DNA of 9,189 nt from Gammaproteobacteria bacterium (lineage in GTDB: Bacteria > Pseudomonadota > Gammaproteobacteria > Arenicellales > Arenicellaceae). This document shows positions 6,074 to 9,189 of this stretch, in pieces. The notes below the pieces were generated by a model. The model saw only the letters and a list, made by a program, of their open reading frames with translations, had not been told where the DNA came from and searched no databases. The stretch is from NCBI GenBank assembly GCA_030426005.1, contig JAUHZM010000106.1:1-9189 (forward strand), written 5' to 3'. The position numbers and the translations under genes were made by a program. The stretch's first letter is position 1; each line of letters begins with the position of its first letter.

Positions 6074-7980
6074 TGAAATTCGATACTGTAATCCAAAACG
6101 CTCGCATATTTAATAATGGCGAACCGCCGGTCACTGAAGATATTGGCATCAAACACGGTCGAATTGCTGCGCGTGGTCATCGTTTGCCAGCTGATGCCGC
6201 AAGGGAGGTGATTGACGCAACTGGCTTATGGGCAATGCCGGGGTTGTTTGATATCCACACTCACTATGATCTCGAAGTGGAAGTAGCACCCGGGCTCCCG
6301 GAATCAACTCGCCATGGAACGACCACGGTAGTGATTTCAAATTGTAGTTTGGGTCTCGCCTTTGGCAGTCAACGAAAAGACGGTTACGACCCGATTGTGG
6401 ATTGTTACGCGCGGGTAGAGAACATGCCAAAGTCAGTGTTGCGTGCCTGCGCTGATCGCGTAGACTGGAATACTAGCGCAGACTATCTAAGCCATCTGGA
6501 TACCCTAAATTTGGGGCCGAATGTTGTCACCATGATTCCGCATTCGATGTTGCGGATCGAAGCGATGGGGTTTGCTGCCAGTGTGGAACGAGATCCAACG
6601 CAAGCGGAACTTGATACGATGTCGCAGTTGCTACGTAGCGGTTTGCAACAGGGTTTTGCTGGATTTTCAACCGATGCGCTGCCATTCCACTATCTAGCGA
6701 ATCAACCGAATTGCCACAAAACGATTCCAACTCAGTTTGCTAAATACGGAGAAATTAAACGCTTGACGCAAGAAGTGCGCGACGCCGGCGCAGTATGGCA
6801 AGCAACACCACCCAAAGATCGCCCGCTGGAAGTATTTAAGACATTTTTACTGTCTTCAGGAAGGCTGCATGGCAAGCCCTTGAAAACGACGGTTGTGGCA
6901 GCGCTTGACGTGGCTTCTAACCGCAACATCATTAAGCTGACGCGTCTACTCACCAAGATTATCAACTCCCGCTTCTTTCGAGGCGATTTTTATATGCAGG
7001 CTCTGGGCGCACCATTTAAAACTTGGTCTGATGGCGCAGTCACACCATTGGCAGAAGAAATACCGGAACTTCGCGCGCTCAATGAGACTGACCTGGAAGA
7101 TGTCGAAGCACGGCAAAAGATTCTGCGAGATCCGGATTACATCAAACAGTTTCGTGCCATGTGGTTGAAGGGTAAAACCGGTTTTAACCTCGCGCGCTTG
7201 CGACGTTGTTTGCGTCTGGAGGACTACGCGTTTGATCGAGATTTTAACAACATGACGGTAGACCTTTGCCCGCTTGAAGCCTGGCAGGGCCAAACATTCC
7301 AGGCATTGTTCGAACGAGTGTTGGAAATTAAACGTGGTGGTGAGCCTAACGAGTTAGGTGCCGAAGAACGCGCCTTGGTAGAACGTGATTTTTACTGGGT
7401 GAGCGATGAAGCCGATTTTATGCTACAGGTGTTGCGCAGCTTTGATACCAAAATTTCCTGGTACACCGTGACGGCTAATCGAGATATGAAGACGGTACGC
7501 CGTTTACTCATGGATCCCAGTTTATTACCTGGGTTTAACGACAGCGGTGCGCATCTTACCAATATGGCATTTTACGATGTCAATCTACGCAGCCTGAAAT
7601 TGGCAGCAGAAGGTGGTGAGCAAGATGTCACTTACATGGTGAAGCGACTCACAAAAGATGCTGCTGACGTGTTTAATGTGGATCGCGGTACGATTTACAC
7701 CGATGATGTTGCTGATCTAATTTTGGTTGACCCCAAACAGCTCGCGCAGTACGACGGTGAAGCCAATGTGGCACGTGTGTTCCGCGAAGAGTATCAGCAT
7801 ACTCAATTGGTGAACCGGTCCGATGACGTGGTGCCCTATGTGTTTATTCAAGGACAAGTCGCTTGGCGTGGAGCTGAGTTCACGCCAGAACTCGGTCAGG
7901 TAAAAATGGGCCAATTGCTGCGGCCGAGACACAGTGTTCAAGAACAAGTTCAGGATTCCGGGCGGGTAAAAGCTGCCTGA
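6073..7980 (+). CDS. D-aminoacylase-like amidohydrolase (amidohydrolase superfamily)
   Basis: A 635-residue metal-dependent hydrolase of the N-acyl-D-amino-acid deacylase/amidohydrolase-3 type, with no signal peptide. It opens with the small beta-sandwich lead (VIQNARIFNNGEPP, AIDATG-like VIDATGLWAMPGLFD). Metal-binding HxH is His62/His64 in DIHTHYD. Cys91 in SNCSLG lies exactly 29 residues after the first His, the spacing I recall for the bridging Cys of Alcaligenes D-aminoacylase (H67/C96). The catalytic Asp is probably Asp490 in FNDSGAH (488-494). The C-terminal beta segment ADLILVDPKQL and VPYVFIQGQVAWRG closes the fold. At 635 residues it is longer than the ~480-residue classical enzymes, with extra helical sequence around ~320-400. 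The usual THxR and SHxK motifs that supply further metal ligands are not evident, so substrate and metal content are uncertain. It overlaps tetR by one base. No clear terminator follows, so readthrough towards the receptor gene is possible. Confidence 0.88.
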   Translation: MKFDTVIQNARIFNNGEPPVTEDIGIKHGRIAARGHRLPADAAREVIDATGLWAMPGLFDIHTHYDLEVEVAPGLPESTRHGTTTVVISNCSLGLAFGSQRKDGYDPIVDCYARVENMPKSVLRACADRVDWNTSADYLSHLDTLNLGPNVVTMIPHSMLRIEAMGFAASVERDPTQAELDTMSQLLRSGLQQGFAGFSTDALPFHYLANQPNCHKTIPTQFAKYGEIKRLTQEVRDAGAVWQATPPKDRPLEVFKTFLLSSGRLHGKPLKTTVVAALDVASNRNIIKLTRLLTKIINSRFFRGDFYMQALGAPFKTWSDGAVTPLAEEIPELRALNETDLEDVEARQKILRDPDYIKQFRAMWLKGKTGFNLARLRRCLRLEDYAFDRDFNNMTVDLCPLEAWQGQTFQALFERVLEIKRGGEPNELGAEERALVERDFYWVSDEADFMLQVLRSFDTKISWYTVTANRDMKTVRRLLMDPSLLPGFNDSGAHLTNMAFYDVNLRSLKLAAEGGEQDVTYMVKRLTKDAADVFNVDRGTIYTDDVADLILVDPKQLAQYDGEANVARVFREEYQHTQLVNRSDDVVPYVFIQGQVAWRGAEFTPELGQVKMGQLLRPRHSVQEQVQDSGRVKAA

Positions 7981-7999
7981 CAATCAAACTACAAACAAA

Positions 8000-8018
8000 A
8001 ATAAGATAGATTCTCATT
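8000..8018. promoter_or_regulatory. Possible Fur-like iron box
   Basis: By hand alignment this 19-base stretch matches 13 positions of the symmetric AATGATAATAATTATCATT form of the Fur site. The right half (minus strand AATGAGAAT) is a typical half-site and the left half is degenerate. It sits just upstream of the receptor promoter. Iron control would fit a TonB receptor but is not proven. Confidence 0.4.
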
Positions 8019-8023
8019 TGCCA

Positions 8024-8052
8024 TTGAAGCCATAGGCCAAGATCAGTATATT
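8024..8052 (+). promoter_or_regulatory. Sigma70-like promoter for the TonB-dependent receptor
   Basis: TTGAAG (8024-8029), 17-base spacer, TATATT (8047-8052). A transcript would begin near 8059, about 34 bases before the ATG at 8093. This suggests the receptor has its own promoter rather than depending on the amidohydrolase transcript. Confidence 0.5.
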
Positions 8053-8092
8053 CCGGTTACCCAAACAAACCCCAATGTAGGGACCGGATTTT

Positions 8093-9189
8093 ATGCTGCA
8101 AACAAAGAATCTTTTAGCGCGCGCCCTGTGTGGCGCAGTAACAATGGGACTGGTCTGCACCACTGCAACGGCTGCGGAAGCGGACCAACCTCTGGACGAG
8201 GTGTTGACCATCGGTACGCGTGCCGATATCGATAACATCACCGGCTCGGCGCACCTGGTGGATGCTGCTGAACTGGATAAGTTTGAATACGCTGATATTC
8301 AACGTATCTCGCGCTCTATTCCAGGGGTGTCTATTCAAGTTGAAGACGGTTACGGATTACGCCCGAATATTAGTATTCGAGGTGTGGCCACGGAGCGTAG
8401 TGGGCGCATCACCTTACTGGAAGACAATGTATTGATTGCACCAGCGCCATATTCAGCGCCTTCTGCGTATTACTTTCCGACGGCTGGTCGTATGCAAGCG
8501 TTTGAGGTCGTTAAAGGCCCGGCTGCGATTACTCAAGGCCCGTACACCATTGGTGGTGCCTTAAATATGGTATCGACCGCGATCCCAGCAGAAGCCGGTG
8601 GTAAGGTAATGCTAGAGTACGGTCAAGACAGCACGGCTCGATTGTTGGCGCAGTACGGTGACACGCAAGCGAATGGATTTGGCTATTTGTTCGAAGTACA
8701 GCAGTGGCAATCCGATGGTTTCCAGACCGTCGATAACTCCGAATCCGACACCGGGCTCGATGTAACCGACTATATGGTTAAACTCGCATACGCGCCAACC
8801 GACAGTCGCCATTCGTTTGAATTGAAATTACAAAAGGCCGACCAGGATTCGAATCAGAGCTACCTCGGTTTGACTGACGTAGATTTTCGTGCAAATCCAG
8901 ACCGACGCTACGGTTTGTCTGAGCTGGACAACATTGAAACGGCGCACGAGCAGGCTATTTTACAGTACCGATTTGACCTCTCGGAAACGCTGTCGTTTTC
9001 CGCCACGGCATATAACAATACGCACGAGCGTAATTGGTTTAAAACCGAAGGTATAGACCTAGATGGAAGCGCCACGGCGCAGGACTACTCCGGCACTAGC
9101 TGGTCAAATGTGATCAATGCGGTGAACACGGGTGATGAAATTGACGGTATCTCGGCGTCACAACTGAACGCCATTCTAAACGGCAGTAC
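8093..9189 (+). CDS. TonB-dependent outer-membrane receptor, FecA-like, N-terminal part (3' end outside window)
   Basis: The frame starts at ATG 8093, with AGGGA (8079-8083) 9 bases upstream, and stays open to the window end (365 codons). Residues 1-27 are a signal peptide: Lys5/Arg10, a hydrophobic stretch ARALCGAVTMGLVC, and an ATA cleavage motif. PLDEVLTIGTRAD (33-45) is the TonB-box region. The plug domain spans ~48-165, with RPNISIRGV (90-98), the ERSGRITLLEDNVLIAPAPY block (101-120) and FEVVKGPAAITQGPYTIGGALNMVS (137-161), all typical of the FecA/siderophore receptor group. From ~168 alternating barrel strands begin. There is no extra N-terminal signalling domain as in true FecA, so it is a plain transporter. 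Ligand is unknown: a ferric siderophore is the default guess, but marine receptors of this class also import organic nutrients. It lies 112 bases after the amidohydrolase, same strand. Confidence 0.92.
   Translation, partial: MLQTKNLLARALCGAVTMGLVCTTATAAEADQPLDEVLTIGTRADIDNITGSAHLVDAAELDKFEYADIQRISRSIPGVSIQVEDGYGLRPNISIRGVATERSGRITLLEDNVLIAPAPYSAPSAYYFPTAGRMQAFEVVKGPAAITQGPYTIGGALNMVSTAIPAEAGGKVMLEYGQDSTARLLAQYGDTQANGFGYLFEVQQWQSDGFQTVDNSESDTGLDVTDYMVKLAYAPTDSRHSFELKLQKADQDSNQSYLGLTDVDFRANPDRRYGLSELDNIETAHEQAILQYRFDLSETLSFSATAYNNTHERNWFKTEGIDLDGSATAQDYSGTSWSNVINAVNTGDEIDGISASQLNAILNGS

Noticed and set aside
7507..7532. CCCAG...CTGGG small inverted repeat in the amidohydrolase gene
   Set aside because: Five-base stem within conserved coding sequence; expected by chance.
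8220..8435. 71-codon plus-strand frame over the receptor start
   Set aside because: Out-of-frame shadow of the TonB-dependent receptor, whose own frame carries signal peptide, TonB box and plug motifs.

Overview
The window reads like a chromosomal stretch of a marine-type gammaproteobacterium. Evidence is a near-balanced base composition, a FecA-like TonB-dependent receptor with an Arg-Gly-Val plug motif, a DUF885 metallopeptidase, a hybrid kinase with the SHDLRQPLHAL H-box, and amidohydrolase/TetR accessory genes. This placement is an inference from gene style; there is no rRNA or other taxonomic marker. I see no mobile element, tRNA, rRNA or CRISPR array, and no gene-free stretch longer than about 120 bases.

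Left part (1-3574). The 3' end of a DUF885-family metallopeptidase gene (+) converges on a two-gene two-component operon read leftwards. That operon encodes a NarL/FixJ-type response regulator (about 3502-2882), then, 11 bases later, a membrane hybrid histidine kinase with its own C-terminal receiver (2870-1149). An imperfect hairpin sits between the convergent ends.

Middle (3658-4458). A glycine-rich protein is transcribed divergently from the two-component operon. It has a short beta-rich lead-in followed by long polyglycine runs, resembling the bacterial Gly_rich / ALK-type glycine-rich domain. It shows no signal peptide.

Right part (4425-9189). An alpha/beta hydrolase that strongly resembles the vertebrate MEST/PEG1 protein (4425-5342, -) is divergent from a TetR regulator (5462-6073, +). 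The TetR gene overlaps the start of a D-aminoacylase-like amidohydrolase (6073-7980) by one base (TAATG). Between the divergent genes lies a perfect, spacer-less 48-bp palindrome (5375-5422). It contains two mirror-image sigma70-like promoters, one for each direction, so a single operator would control both transcripts in the same way. A TonB-dependent outer-membrane receptor starts at 8093 and runs off the window; upstream of it are a possible Fur-type site and a good sigma70-like promoter.

How they may work together (inference): TetR probably controls itself, the amidohydrolase and the MEST-like hydrolase through the palindrome. This would form a small ligand-responsive hydrolytic module for an acylated or amide/ester-containing compound. 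The neighbouring outer-membrane receptor may import that compound or a siderophore. The most unusual items are the fully symmetric operator/promoter, the MEST-like hydrolase and the glycine-rich protein beside the two-component system.
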